From the NCBI GenBank assembly GCA_014529385.2, contig CM043971.1:92844840-92908839 (forward strand): 64,000 nucleotides of DNA. Direction: 5' to 3'. Source of the stretch: Adiantum capillus-veneris (Eukaryota > Streptophyta > Polypodiopsida > Polypodiales > Pteridaceae). The notes beneath the pieces were generated by a model, which searched no databases, was not told the origin of the DNA, and was given only the letters and a program-made list of their open reading frames with translations. The position numbers were made by a program, and so were the translations under genes. This document shows positions 45,748 to 57,488 of this stretch, one piece after another (the stretch's first letter is position 1; each line of letters opens with the position of its first letter).

Positions 45748-46179
45748 TGTCACGATTGTGACTAGTTACACTCTTCTTGATTCATTACAGATGCAGATGC
45801 GAAGTGTGACTAACCCAGGAGGACTCCTGTTCTCGAATGGTCACACCCCTTCGCCCAAAAGACATACCTCTTCGCCAAAAGCCACACTCCTTCGACGACT
45901 GGTCACACCCCTTCACCTTACGGATGCGACTCTTCACCCAATGGTTGCAGCTCTTCGCCGAAAGGATGTGTCTTTTCGCCTAAAGTCATGTCTCTTCACA
46001 AAGAGACATGCCTCTTCACTGATGACTATTCAATTTCTATAAAAGGAACCCTTGTATCACACTTTGGATCAATCAAACACGGAGTCTTCTAAGTCTTGTT
46101 CTGAGTTCAATTTCAGTTTCTTAAGTCTTAATCATGAGTTTAAGTACTTAATTAAGGATTAGCGACTAGAATCCTTACA
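45748..46179 (+). repeat. Gypsy-F 5' LTR
   Basis: TGTCACGATTGTGAC...CCTTACA. TATA box TATAAAA at 46038-46044. The LTR contains many degenerate 'ctcttcgcc/ccttcgcc' words (45850-46010). Confidence 0.95.
46038..46044 (+). promoter_or_regulatory. TATA box in Gypsy-F LTR
   Basis: TATAAAA about 140 bp before the LTR end, repeated at 52547-52553. Confidence 0.6.
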
Positions 46180-46180
46180 G

Positions 46181-46191
46181 TGGTATCAGAG
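46181..46191 (+). promoter_or_regulatory. Primer-binding site of Gypsy-F
   Basis: TGGTATCAGAG one base after the LTR. The following bases (aaaa) depart from the Met-tRNA match, so the site is short. Confidence 0.8.
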
Positions 46192-46825
46192 AAAATTTTT
46201 CCCGGGACCCGAAGGTTGTGAGCCTCTCACCCTCGCCGCTACTCTCCCCCTTCCCGGAGTTGTATGGAAGCAAAAGAAAGATGGCCAGGACCCATGTCAG
46301 CATGAGGTAATCTTTTCTCAAACACTTACATAAAGATAAGCAGAAGATGGCAGACATAGTAGGTGTTGCGGCATACCGGTTGCACTTCGAGACTCTTCGC
46401 GAGGACAGAAAGAGTGGTACCCTCTCCTTCTTGTGCAAGTGATGCAAGCCGGTGATTCCAGGCCAGTCCTTCACCAAGCACCTCGCAGCAGGCAGCAAAC
46501 TCTGGCAGCGCAGGCTGTTTTCGCTAGAGGCAGCAGCGTTCCAATTTAATAGAAGCAGCGCAGCGTTTGGGTGATTCTTTTACCAGCGCTGGCTTTAAAA
46601 AAAAGGGCCATCCTTTTAATTTAAGGGTTTTTGGCGGGCCGCCCAACCCAACTTTTAAGTGGGCACCCTTTGGGACTAATTAAACACAAAAAAAAGGCCA
46701 ACGGCAGCCAGCGAAATGTATCACCAGAGCCAGCGTGAAGGAAATCTCTCGCTCTCTCTTCTGCTAATTCTCAGCGCTACCAATTCTGGCCATCGCCAGG
46801 TGCGCACGCGGGTTTGTTCACAGTC
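46192..46825 (+). other. Gypsy-F leader
   Basis: About 630 bp of leader with no convincing gene before the extra ORF. Confidence 0.6.
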
Positions 46826-47511
46826 ATGGAAGAAGATGCCCTCGACGTTCCCGTCAACTTTCTCTCGTACATAGACGAGGTACCCGAAGAAATATTGCCA
46901 AAAAATCCTCCTCCGGCTCCCGAAGTGATAATTATACCAGATACACCCGAAGCAGAACCCATACCCGAACCGGAACCCGCATTCGAACCGGAAGTCATTC
47001 TCATTTCGGATTCCCCGTCTCCAGTTCCAGTTCCAGAGGAAAGACAGGTTCCCGACTTCATTCCGGCACCCGAGCCTGCTCTTGTACCTGCATTACAGCC
47101 AGCAGTGTTGCCCCAAAATTACCTGGTTTATGTCACTCATCGGCATGCCTCGCGCTCACAGGGCTGGGTGGTGTGGCATATCATCGTTACATGCGAGCCT
47201 CTTCATTTGCAAGACTACGAGCACATACTGAGCCGGTACCCCCACTTGGCTTATTCTCTGACGGAGTGTCGCGTGGATTCAGTAAACAACATCATTTCCC
47301 AGCAGCCTTTAGTTCGGGTTCACAGCGAGTTACAACTTCCGGACTACACGCCTTTGACGCCAGAGACACACCTCCTATCGACGAGGTGGAAGATATCGAG
47401 GATTCGGATCTTGGACCAGATTTCTTAGAGGAGTGGGACGTAGCATCCACAGCAGCTTCACCTTTTTACGGCAACGACACCTCTCCAGCTTCTCCGAGAT
47501 ATTCTCTCTGA
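46826..47511 (+). pseudogene. Extra Pro/Glu-rich ORF upstream of gag in Gypsy-F
   Basis: The ATG at 46826 opens MEEDALDVPVNFLSYIDEVP. It is followed by acidic Pro-rich sequence with two similar blocks, EVIIIPDTPEAEP and EVILISDSPSPVP. Each has a short aliphatic core followed by acidic or Ser residues, as in SUMO-interacting motifs. A middle region (YLVYVTHRHASRSQGWVVWH) looks folded. A frame change near 47340 moves the reading to VEDIEDSDLGPDFLEEWDV, which ends at 47511, ten bases before gag. The two frames overlap (47173-47428), so the shift may be an indel. Most plant gypsy elements start with gag, so a separate leading ORF is unusual. I do not recognise the protein; the SUMO idea is inference. 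Confidence 0.5.
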
Positions 47512-47520
47512 GCCGTCAGA

Positions 47521-48771
47521 ATGTCAGAGACAGGCAGTGCTGTACCAGACGATCCAATAGCCATCCTCAGAGAACAGATGTCCGTCCTCCAGGAGGCCCT
47601 CTCCACCTATCTTGCATCGATGACCGCACGTTTGGATGTCCTGCAGGCCTTTTCTTCTTCGAGGACGCAACCAGCTACCCATTCAGTTTCTTCGGTAGCA
47701 GAGTCAATTCCTGAACAAGTCGACGCTCCGGAACCAGAGGTAGACAATCCTGAATTGAAATATCTTTTTAAGATAATAAACACACCACAAAAAAAGAAGA
47801 TAGATGCAAAGTTGCCCGAGCCATACAACGGTCGCCGCGATAAGCGCGTGCTGGACCATTGGCTTTTCAAAATGGAGGTTTACTTTTCAAATATTGATCT
47901 CATTGAAAGCAAGAAAGTTGCTTTGGCTAGCTCTCTACTGAAGGATACTACATTCCTTTGGTGGCGTCGCCACATCAAAGATAGAAAAATCACCGCTACT
48001 TGGGACAAATTCCGGCGCGTTCTTTGCAAAGCTTTTGAGCCTGCAAATGCCGATTTCCACGCCCGGTCTTCTCTCCGCCGCCTAAGCCAAACTGGCTCCT
48101 TGGCTGCGTACATCTCGGAATTTCAGAAATTAACTCTTGAGATAGAGACACTCAGTCCTTCCGACAAACTCCACAATTTTGTTGACGGACTTGAGCCTTC
48201 CCTGCGAGATGATGTCCATAAATTTAACCCTGCCACACTGGATGCTGCAATCGCTTATGTTGAGCGTCTTGGTGACAATCGGCGCCCACTCAGAAGTTTC
48301 CTTCCTGGTGATCGAGTTTCCAATTCTGCAAGCTCTTCACAACGTAATTACCAAGGACAAGGTGGTCAGAATCAGCGTTCTTTCTTAGGAGCTCACTCTT
48401 CGAGACAATACTCTGCTGGGCAAACTTCTTTCCGACCCCAATCTTCTGGCCAAGCAGCCATTTCCAAAGCCTCCTCTTCGGCAAATAATCAGAATCGACG
48501 AAACAATCGTCCCAATCATAGAAGGAATGGTCGTCGTGATTTTCGGCCGAATACGTCCTCTGGACAGCAATCCTCTTCATCAGCTCCTTCAACCTCCAAC
48601 TCCAACCGTACAGGATTATGTACAATTTGTCATGGAGATCACAGATGGTATGAATGCCCCAAAAAGCCAAATCCTCGCCAGAATTCTCACATAGAGACCA
48701 CAATTGCAGAACCTATCCACAGCCAACCTCCTGTCCCAGACAAAGGCAAACAAGCATCACAGTGTGTTTGA
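47521..48771 (+). CDS. Gypsy-F gag, intact open frame
   Basis: 416 codons, capsid/nucleocapsid of the retrotransposon. N-terminal part with LREQMSVLQEALSTYLASM. Core with KLPEPYNGRRDKRVLDHWLF and KKVALASSLLKDTTFLWWRR (about 110-160), then ATWDKFRRVLCKAFEP, AAYISEFQKLTLEIETLSP and DGLEPSLRDDV. A long Ser/Gln/Asn/Arg-rich linker leads to the zinc knuckle CTICHGDHRWYEC (about residue 365), a CX2CX3HX4C variant one residue shorter than usual. It ends with TGA at 48769-48771. pol continues in the same frame directly after this stop, so the TGA is either a lesion in a gag-pol polyprotein or a readthrough codon. Confidence 0.9.
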   Translation: MSETGSAVPDDPIAILREQMSVLQEALSTYLASMTARLDVLQAFSSSRTQPATHSVSSVAESIPEQVDAPEPEVDNPELKYLFKIINTPQKKKIDAKLPEPYNGRRDKRVLDHWLFKMEVYFSNIDLIESKKVALASSLLKDTTFLWWRRHIKDRKITATWDKFRRVLCKAFEPANADFHARSSLRRLSQTGSLAAYISEFQKLTLEIETLSPSDKLHNFVDGLEPSLRDDVHKFNPATLDAAIAYVERLGDNRRPLRSFLPGDRVSNSASSSQRNYQGQGGQNQRSFLGAHSSRQYSAGQTSFRPQSSGQAAISKASSSANNQNRRNNRPNHRRNGRRDFRPNTSSGQQSSSSAPSTSNSNRTGLCTICHGDHRWYECPKKPNPRQNSHIETTIAEPIHSQPPVPDKGKQASQCV

Positions 48772-48795
48772 GTTTCCAAGGTTGTAAGTGCCTTA

Positions 48796-51700
48796 ATGAT
48801 GAATGCTCGGAATCACGTTACTGCTCCAGTGGATCTTTCGAATCAGGTTCTCAGCCTCCTTGGCTTTGTTGGCAAGCAGCCAATCAACGTTCTTGTGGAC
48901 AGTGGGTGTTCTACTAATTTCGTCAGTACATCTTTGATTACTAAATTGCGCCTTCCAACTCAACCTAGTGAAGCAGCTTACCAAGTAGAACTTGCTGATG
49001 GTTCCTTCCTCGAGTGCAACAAAAGGATTGAAAAGCTGGATTTTCAAATACAGGATTACCAAGATCAGCTTGGTTTTTCAGTTATGCCCTTGTCACATTA
49101 CGACTTGATCCTTGGCCAATCTTGGTTATTTCAATATGATCCAATAATCAGTTTCAGAGATCACTCAATTCGGCTCTTTCACAAGCAACAAGAAATAGAG
49201 CTTCGTGGTCTTTTCAGTGCCAAACCCATTATATTGGTTTCTGCTTTACAAGTCAAACGGCTGGTTCGAAAACGTGATTGTGCTACTGCCTTAATCATGT
49301 TAAGAGATGTTAAACCCGGTGCAAAAGAAGCACAAGTTAAATCCTCCTCAAATATTGCCTATTTGCAGCAACCCTTCTTTCAACCACATTTGGACTTGTT
49401 TCCCGACGAGCTACCAACAACTTTGCCTCCTCAGCGTCCCGTGGATCATCCCATTGATTTGATCCCCAGCCAACCTCCACCAATTCGAGCCCCTTATCGA
49501 GTTTCATACTCACAGTCTCAAGAGATACAGCGGCATCTAGAAGATTTTTTGGATAAAGGTCATATTCGCCCAAGCAAAAGTCCCTTTGAAGCTCTTGTTC
49601 TGTTGGTCAAAAAGAAGGATGGATCTATGCGTCTTTGCATCGACTATCGTGCTTTGAATAAGTTGACGATCAAAAACAAGTTTCCCCTGCCTCGCATTGA
49701 CGAGTTATTTGATCAGTTATTGGGAGCAAAGATCTACTCCAAAATTGATCAAAATCAGGGTATCACCAAATTCGCATTCGCATTGGTGATGAGTACAAGA
49801 CAGCTTTTCACACAAGGTATGGTCACTATAAATTTCTGGTACTACCATTCGGGTTAACCAATGCCCCGGCCTCTTTCATGACGCTGATGAACGAAATATT
49901 CGGACCATACTTGGACAAGTTCGTGATTGTATATTTGGATGACATTTTAGTTTTCAGTCGAACGATGGCTGATCACAAGGAACATTTGAAGCTTGTCTTC
50001 CAAGTTTTGCGAACCAATGTGCTATACATCAATAAGAAGAAAAGTGATTTCTTCAAGAATCAAGTGGAATACCTTGGTCACATTATTTCTACCAGTGGCG
50101 TTGCAGTCGATCCCAAGAAAATATAGGTCATAGTGGATTGGCCTTTACCGCTCACCATCTCAGATGTGCGCTCCTTTTTGGGACTTGCAAACTTTTATCA
50201 TACCAAGGTCCACAAATTCTCCGACATTGCAGCTCCTTTGACTGAGCTTACCAAGCAGGATAAACTTCAATGGACTGAAGAAGCAGAACAGTCGTTCAAA
50301 GCCCTTAAACATGCCTTGACGACAACTCCAGTTTTGGCTATTGCAGATCCTACTCAACCTTTTCAGGTCATGACCGATGCGTCAGATCGTGCTTCTGGAG
50401 GTGTTCTTATGCAGAATGAGCGTGTCATTGCTTTTGACAGCCGCAAATTTTCAGCCATACAAATGAGATACCCAGTTTATGACAAGGAATTTTTAGCCAT
50501 TGTTCATGCTTACCGCACTTGGAAACATTATCTTCTTGGCGCAGATTTCGTGGTGCAGACAGATCATCAATCATTGACATACATTTTTACTCAACCGGTG
50601 ATGAATCCTCGTCAAGGACGATGGGTTGAGTTCTTGGCAAATTTTCATATGATTATTCAATACGTGCCAGGCCTTGCAAATGCAGTTGCAGATGCCTTAA
50701 GCCATCTTCCTCGAGCCATCAACTTTGCCATTTCCGGTGTGCAGATGGAAATACCTGCTTGTTTCAAGCATGAGTATTTGACAGATCGAGATTTTGGGGA
50801 TGCATTTCAAGCCCTTAAATCCTCTACTCCGACTCCTGCAGAGATGAATATGTTCGCAGCTTACACCATTGTCAATGACTTGCTGTATTACATTGATCGC
50901 ATTTGTGTTCCACACAATACACCATTGCGGAAAATTTTGATCCAAGAACATCATGAAGTCCCTTTTGCTGCTCATCCAGGCATCAACAAGACATACAGAT
51001 TGTTATCTGCAACATATTTTTGGCCACAAATGCAGCAAGATGTTATCAAGTTTGTCGAAGCTTGTCATTCCTGTCAAACAATGAAGGCCTCTCGACAACT
51101 TCCTCAAGGGTTACTTCATCCTTTGCCCGTACCTCAAGAAAGATGGGAAAGTGTCAGCATGGATTTTATCACTACATTGCCTCGTTCTCAAAAAGGCAAT
51201 GCACAGATTCTCGTAGTGGTGGATCGGTTTTCAAAGATGGCACACTTTATTCCTTGCAAGAAAGCTGCCTCGGCACCAGACGTTGCGCAATTATTTGTGC
51301 AACACATTTTCAGATTACATGGATTACCAAAGTCTATTGTTTCAGACAGAGATCCAAAATTCACAGAGCATTTTTGGACATCCCTTTTCAAATCCCTTGA
51401 TACAAATTTGTTATTCAGCTCAACATACCATCCTCAAACTGATGGGCAGACAGAAAGAGTGAATCAAATTTTGGAAGAAATGCTTCGACATTACATACAA
51501 ATTCGATTGGGATCATGGGAAGAGTATTTGCCACTTGTAGAGTTCGCATACAATAACTCTATCCATTCAGTAACTGGCATGACTCCATTCCAAGCAGCTT
51601 ATGGGCATACTCTTCTTATACCGACAAACTTTGTTCTTCAACACAAAGTAGCTCTAGCAGATCAGTTGGTTCAAGAAATGCAAGATGTACTTATTCAAGT

Positions 51701-52274
51701 ACGTGACAAGTTGGTTCATGTCCAACAAAAGTACCAGAAACAAGCCAATAAGCATCGACGACATGCAGATTTCCAAGAGGGAGATTTGGTTTTATTATAT
51801 GTAGCACCTCATCGCTACAAAACTGTGAAATCGGTCTTTCCAAAGTTGCGCCCTCACTTCTATGGACCTTTCAAAATAATCAAGAAGTACTCAATTGTCA
51901 GTTACAAGTTGGAACTTCCACTCTCATGGGGAAAACTTCATCCAACTTTCCACATTTCTTGGCTCAAACAATACATACAAGGAGATTTGCCAATTCCAGA
52001 CTTATCTTCTTATGTGCCAGAAATTGAAGATGAACACATAATTCTTGTTCCAGAAAAGATTCTTGATGTAAGACAAAAAGAAACAAGACGAAAGATCACA
52101 AGAGAATTTCTTGTTAAGTGGATGGATCTTGATGAGTCAGACTCAACTTGGCAGACGGATGAAGATATGCAGCAGTACCCAAACCTCCTTCAAGAATTCT
52201 TTGAAAAGCGGAAGACTTTCATCCGAACACGGGGTTTTTATGTAAATGGGAGGGAATGTCACGATTGTGACTAG
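48796..52274 (+). pseudogene. Gypsy-F pol: protease, RT, RNase H, integrase, chromodomain (one frameshift, one stop)
   Basis: Protease [18 protein letters not shown] has an intact DSG (about 48890). RT runs from [20 protein letters not shown] and [20 protein letters not shown] to a one-base loss at about 49760 (GGTATCACC for GGTTATCACC). It continues in another frame with [10 protein letters not shown] and the intact catalytic box [13 protein letters not shown] (about 49935). A TAG at 50124-50126 probably replaces Gln. RNase H has MTDASDRASGGVLMQ and TDHQSL. Integrase has H...CHSCQTMKA (51065), MDFITTLPRS, VSDRDPKFTEHFW and HPQTDGQTERVNQ. The GPF motif HFYGPFKIIKKYS and the chromodomain FLVKWMDLDESDSTWQ end it. 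The stop lies 18 bases inside the 3' LTR. Confidence 0.9.
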
Positions 52275-52688
52275 TTACACTCTTCTTGATTCATTACAGA
52301 TGCAGATGCGAAGTGTGACTAACCCAGAACGACTCCTGTTCTCGAATGGTCACACCCCTTCGCCCAAAAGACATACCTCTTCGCCAAAAGCCACACTCCT
52401 TCGACGACTGGTCACACCCCTTCACCTTACGGATGCGACTCTTCACCCAATGGTTGCAGCTCTTCGCCGAAAGGATGTGTCTTTTCGCCTAAAGTCATGT
52501 CTCTTCACAAAGAGACATGCCTCTTCACGGATGACTATTCAATTCCTATAAAAGGAACCCTTGTATCACACTTTGGATCAATCAAACACAAAGTCTTCTA
52601 AGTCTTGTTCTGAGTTCAATTTCAGTTTCTTAAGTCTTAATCATGAGTTTAAGTACTTAATTAAGGATTAGCGACTAGAATCCTTACA
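52257..52688 (+). repeat. Gypsy-F 3' LTR
   Basis: 432 bp, TATA at 52547-52553, followed by tcttc. Confidence 0.95.
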
Positions 52689-52943
52689 TCTTCCCCCAAG
52701 CATAGGAGAGAGATGATCCTTTGCAATGAGCATCCTCTTTTGGAGCTTAGATGGTGGAAGCCCTAGGAGTCTCATTGCGAGCATTTTTCTTGCGGCAAAA
52801 ACGATAGCCAAGTCCTTGCTCCCCACACTTAAAACACTTATGGTCCTTGAGAAAAGCTTCAAGCTCTTCATGAAAGAGTTTGTTTTTACCTTTGTAAACT
52901 CCCTTCTCCATGGACCTATTGTTGTTGTAGTTGTTGTTGTAGG
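52689..52943 (-). pseudogene. Gypsy-G gag fragment with zinc knuckle
   Basis: The minus strand reads NNNYNNNRSMEKGVYKGKNK, then LEAFLKDHKCFKCGEQGLGYRFC. The knuckle is CX2CX4LX4C, with Leu in place of His. Gypsy-F cuts it on one side and Gypsy-D begins at 52944 on the other. The protease of the same element is at 45596-45747. The Asn run mirrors the plus-strand gttgtt repeat. Confidence 0.7.
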
Positions 52944-53486
52944 TGTCACGAACTGGTGACGTGGCAACACACTCCTAGAGCAGGGCAGCAGGGAAAACAA
53001 CCCAGAAAACATGCTGAATGATGTGGCAGTGTATGGACCCTCATGATTTACAGCGTAAATTGCGGAAGCTGCAGACGTGGCATGTTACGTACAGAAATTA
53101 TGCTTTTTTGACAGCTGAATTCTTTGCAAGAAGCTTTTGAAGCTTTTGGGGCTATCTACTTTATTTAAAAAGAGCTTTTTGGGACAACTTTTGGGGCTCT
53201 GCTTTTAGCATCCCTTGTAAACCTTTATAATAGTGGCCTGGGCTCCCACTTCTGAGAGCATCTGGACGCAGAGTCTGAGAGTGAGACCCAGCCACTCCGT
53301 GTATTTTGTGCAACAGATTAATACAAAAAGAAATACCAAAAGGAGCGCCAATCTTTGGGGCCAATATCTCTAGGCACGGAACTCCGCCAGGCCGTGTGGA
53401 ATCAATTGTAAACTGTGAACTGTTTCGAAGTGAATTCTTGTCGTGTCGTGGTAGAATCTTGACTTGGAGTGTCCAAGTCTATCACA
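52944..53486 (+). repeat. Gypsy-D 5' LTR
   Basis: TGTCACGAACTGGTGACGTG...CTATCACA, 543 bp. The second half matches the Gypsy-B LTR (GGCACGGAACTCCGCCAGGC; CTTGGAGTGTCCAAGTCT). Confidence 0.85.
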
Positions 53487-53550
53487 TTGGTATCAGAGCG
53501 CGGCCGATTCCTCTTCTACCAGGAAATCTGATCCTTTTTACGCGGCAGTT

Positions 53551-55190
53551 ATGGATTCAGACAGAGATCATCAACTTCCTCTGCATCCCGAGATGCGGGA
53601 AGAGATCACGAAGAAGATTCACGCGAGGAGTACGGCCCGCCTCAACCTACTCAGGTGGAGCTCGAAGAGATGGAGCGTTGACGATTGATCGACGATGCAA
53701 CAAAGATGATGCTATATTTTGCGAAGGACCCGAAATTTGCAAAATTTATGACTCAGACCTCCTTCGACGAGGTGCATTCACAGTGGCGGCAAACCACAGA
53801 ACCACCCCTCAAACCTGCACTCAAGAAACCTCCTCCTTCAAGGATGTTTACGGAGCAAGAATTAGAAGAGGTGGTTGATGCACGGATTTCTCAACTTTTT
53901 CACGCGCAGAACAAAGCCGAAAAGCACGACAAAAAGCAGAAGAAGGGCACTGACTTCCCAAGTTTTTGGGTCGTCAGTCTACATTTGCCTCAGCAAGAAA
54001 ACAGAAGAAGCATGTGCGACTTGAAGGAGTACCCAGTTCTTCTTTTTCTTCTTCTTCTTCTGACAATTCTTCTAGCTCCTCTGACTCGAGCGAAGAAGAC
54101 AGAAAAGGGAAAAAGCGAAGCAAAAAGAAAAGCTTCGGAAAGGGCAAGAAAAAGGCAAAGAAGTCTAAATCTCGCCGAGTTGTTGACAGTTGTACTGAGG
54201 ACTCGTCTTCGGATAGTTCGGACTCTGACGACAGCAGCTTTTATGCAAAGGAGAAGAATTTTTATAAAGCCAACCAGTATGACTTTCTGGAAGATAAAAG
54301 CAAGAAGTCCGAGAGTTCAAAGAAGGTGGACATTCAATTAAATTTGACACGTTTTCTGGATACCGAGATCCTTCGAAGGCTTTGGCCTTCGTTCAACAAT
54401 TTGACATAGCTTTCTCTGGAAGGCATTACTCAGAGCACTCCAAGATTCGGAGGGCTACCTCTTACTTCAAGGGAAATGCTCGAACTTGGTGGTCCAAGCT
54501 TCTATAGAATAAGACGAGGCCACTTAAATGGCTGAAATTTAAATGGATTTTTATTGGCTAACTCGAGTACGAATGCGACATACGAACTGCTTGGAACCAT
54601 CTTTGGATCACCAAGAAGGATACATTGGACGCATAGTGCGAGAGATTCTGGAGCTCTTTTCTACCAGCCTCTTCATTTAAGAAGATCTCGTTCAAAGAAC
54701 AGATAGAGCGGTTTACCTTGGGACTTCCTGCAAAGATCCGAGATCACTGCTTAGAGCAAAAGTCAAATTCCATTCAGAAACTGATGAGTCATGCGAAACG
54801 GGGTTTTGCCATTCATTCAAGCAGTTTGACCTACCCCACAGATGAAATCATGACGCAAAGGACCGAACAAACTTCGAACAATGAAAGTAGAAAGAAGAAG
54901 AGCGACCCAGAAAAGAAAGAAAAGGATGCACGACCCAAGCTCACTCTTTGAGAGAGAGCTAACTACATCAGAGAAGGAAAGTGCTTTGAATGCGCGAAAA
55001 CTGGGCATATCTTTGCGAAGTGCCCTTAAAAGGCACCGAATGAACAGGATGAAGAAAGATCAGAGAGTTCAAAAGTTGCTGAGAAACGTGGCAGAAAAGG
55101 CAGATGAAAGCAAAACTGGTACCACCTTGCGTGGGGCCCGAACCGAATCAGATGAACAAAAGTACAAACTTTGCCGCACCTAGGGCAAAG
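53551..55190 (+). pseudogene. Gypsy-D gag with Ser/Lys-rich domain
   Basis: It starts MDSDRDHQLPLHPEMREE. The N-terminal TSFDEVHSQWRQTTEPP (53760) matches Gypsy-B. A low-complexity insert follows (53995-54330): a Ser run (SSSSDNSSSSSDSSEEDRKG), a Lys-rich KGKKRSKKKSFGKGKKKAKK, and acidic SSSDSSDSDDSSFYAKEKN, better preserved than in Gypsy-B. The capsid core decays into several frames (54420-54790; GLPAKIRDHCLEQKSNSIQ). The zinc knuckle at about 54990 is canonical, CFECAKTGHIFAKC (CX2CX4HX4C). Several stops and shifts rule out function. Confidence 0.75.
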
Positions 55191-57488
55191 TGAAAGAACA
55201 GGAAGCCCCCTTTTCTTTGATAAAGGAGCCAAGGCCAACTTCTTTTGGCGGCTCGATTTGGAATTACGCCCGAAGGCTGAGGCCACAGGCGGAGGTAGTT
55301 CTAGCGGCACCCGGACGGGATGTTTCCATTACACCGATCATTGGCGAACTTCGTTTGCAATGTCACGGGTGTTTAGGGCACGAGGATTTCTACGTAATTC
55401 CCTTGGGAGGTTGTGACGTCCTACTCGAAATCCCTTGGTACCACAAGAACAACGCCGTGGTTGACTACCAGGCCAAGAAACCGATTTTGACAAATATAGG
55501 GCACAGAGATTGTACTTGATGAAAGTCGGTTTCTTTTCTTGATTTTCGGGAGAGAGCTGAATGATGATTAAAGGTCGAATATGTTTTGACCTGAATAAAG
55601 AACGCCACGATTTTTCTCCATACTCATGCCAATTGCTTTTCAGATAGCCTGCCAAGCGAGTTGTCACCAGCTCGTCCTGAAAATTATACCATTGATCTGA
55701 TACTTGGAAGCACACCACCGAACTGGCCACCTTATTGTGTGAGCCGAGCCCAGAACGAAGAAATTATGAACCAAGTGAAAGACCTCTTGGAAAAGGGTCT
55801 TATCCAGCCTAGTACTTCACTATACTGCTCCCCAGTGTTGTTGGTTTTGAAGAAAGACGGATCTTGGAGAATGTGCATCGATTATAGAGCTCTCAACAAA
55901 ACCACCATCAAGAACAGATTTCCGATTCCTAGGATCGATGATATTCTTGACAGACTACAAGGATCCTCGTGTTTTAGCAGAATCGACATGAAGAGCGGAT
56001 ATCATCAGATTCGAATCGCACCGAGAGATGTCTACAAGACAGTTTTTCGGACAACTTTTGGGTTATTTGAGTTTTTGGTGATGCCTTTTGGCCTTACCAA
56101 TGCTCCAGCGACATTTAACCGAATGATGGACAGGATTTTTTCGAGAGTACAGACTAATTTGTTGGCACTTTATTTGACGACATTGTTTTCTCCAAGGATG
56201 AGGCAAAAATAGAGAACATCTCCTACAGGTCTTTCAAGCATTACGAGATCACAAGTTGGGGATTAATGCGAAGAAAAGTGAATTTTTTTCCTACCCGAGA
56301 TACACTTTTTGGGACAAATTGTCTCAACGGTAGGAGTGCAGATGGACCCGGCCAAGATAGAGACTATACGTGATTGGCCCTATTTGAAGAATGTCCATGA
56401 AGTTAGAAGCTTCTTGGGTTTGTGTTCGTACTACAGGCAGTTCATTAGAAAGTTTGCAGAGGTTGTGTTCCCTTTGCATATCTTCACACAGAAAGGAGTC
56501 CCTTTCTTGTGGGCACCCACAGAGATGACTGCCTTTCAAACATTGAAAGAGAAATTGACTGCACGACCAGTTTTGACTTTGCCGGATTTGCAGAAGTCAT
56601 TCGAAGTATATTGTGATGCTTGTGGTCGTAGTCTGGGTGCGGTCTTAACGCAAGGCCATGTCATTGCCTATGAAAGCCGATTGTTTTCAAGGCCGGAATT
56701 GACAGCACATATTTATGAGAAAGAGCTATTGGTGGTTATCCATGCTTTTACTCAGTCGATTTTACCGTTTTCACAGTTGGTTGGAGTTTACGCTACTTCT
56801 TGTCACAAAAGCAGCTATCGGAAAAGCAGATGTGGTGGGCAAACATATGGTCACACTTTTACTTCTGGATTGTCCATGTGCAGGACAGAAGAAATTGGTG
56901 GCAAATACTTTGTCCCGGAAGCCGTTGGTTCTCACTATTTCCGCGATACATCATAAAAGCTTCGAGGATATGGTCGGTTAGTACGCCACAGATACAGATT
57001 TTTGCACAATGTATTCAGTTGAATACAGAATGGGAAGGCAGTAGCGGAATATTCCATTCAGAATGGCTACTTCATGAAGAAAACGATGTTGTGCGTTACA
57101 CAACCGTTGGAAAAAGGTTCTAACCGAATGCCATTGTCCACCTTTTACGGGTCACCGCGGCATTGTTACCAACTTGAAAGGTCTGGAGAGATACTTTTGT
57201 TTGGCCGAGACTCAAGAAGGACGTGGACAATTTTGTATGCAGTTGCTTGGTATGCCACAAGGTCAAGTTTTGACAGGCATAAAGCACAAGGATTGTTACC
57301 GCCTTTACCCATACCCACCCGCCCCTCAGAAGTATTGCAATGGATTTCATTTTTGATCTCCCAAAAACACAGCAAGGGCACGATTGTTTATTGCCCAGAT
57401 ATTCAGATTACATGGCATGCCTGAGACAAGTGTCTTCGCCAGAGACCCCATATGCACGAGTTTGTTTTGGAAGGCTATTTGGGAGAAC
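55191..57488 (+). pseudogene. Gypsy-D pol, truncated in integrase
   Basis: A degraded protease is followed by a good RT frame at 55661-56212 ([73 protein letters not shown]). The catalytic box lies in a shifted frame as [13 protein letters not shown] (about 56165-56205) and keeps both Asp, unlike Gypsy-B. RNase H has FEVYCDACGRSLGAVLTQ (56610). The integrase is a patchwork of frames (56800-57480), ending at the position of SDRDPRFTSLFW. The end coincides with the terminal TG of an inverted LTR. Confidence 0.8.

Larger units (their letters stand above)
45748..52688 (+). mobile_element. Gypsy-F: nearly intact chromovirus
   Basis: Two 432-bp LTRs (45748-46179 and 52257-52688) with about six differences by eye. 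Perfect target duplication tcttc (45743-45747 and 52689-52693). Primer site TGGTATCAGAG at 46181, purine tract AAATGGGAGGGAA before 52257. It encodes an extra Pro/Glu-rich ORF, gag, and pol with a chromodomain. By LTR similarity it is the youngest complete element here. Only a few lesions are visible. Confidence 0.95.
52944..57488 (+). mobile_element. Gypsy-D: truncated chromovirus related to Gypsy-B
   Basis: 5' LTR 52944-53486, primer site TGGTATCAGAGC at 53488, then gag and pol, closely related to Gypsy-B block by block. It stops in the integrase core at 57488, where an inverted LTR begins. No chromodomain or same-orientation 3' LTR follows. It carries many frameshifts. Confidence 0.8.
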
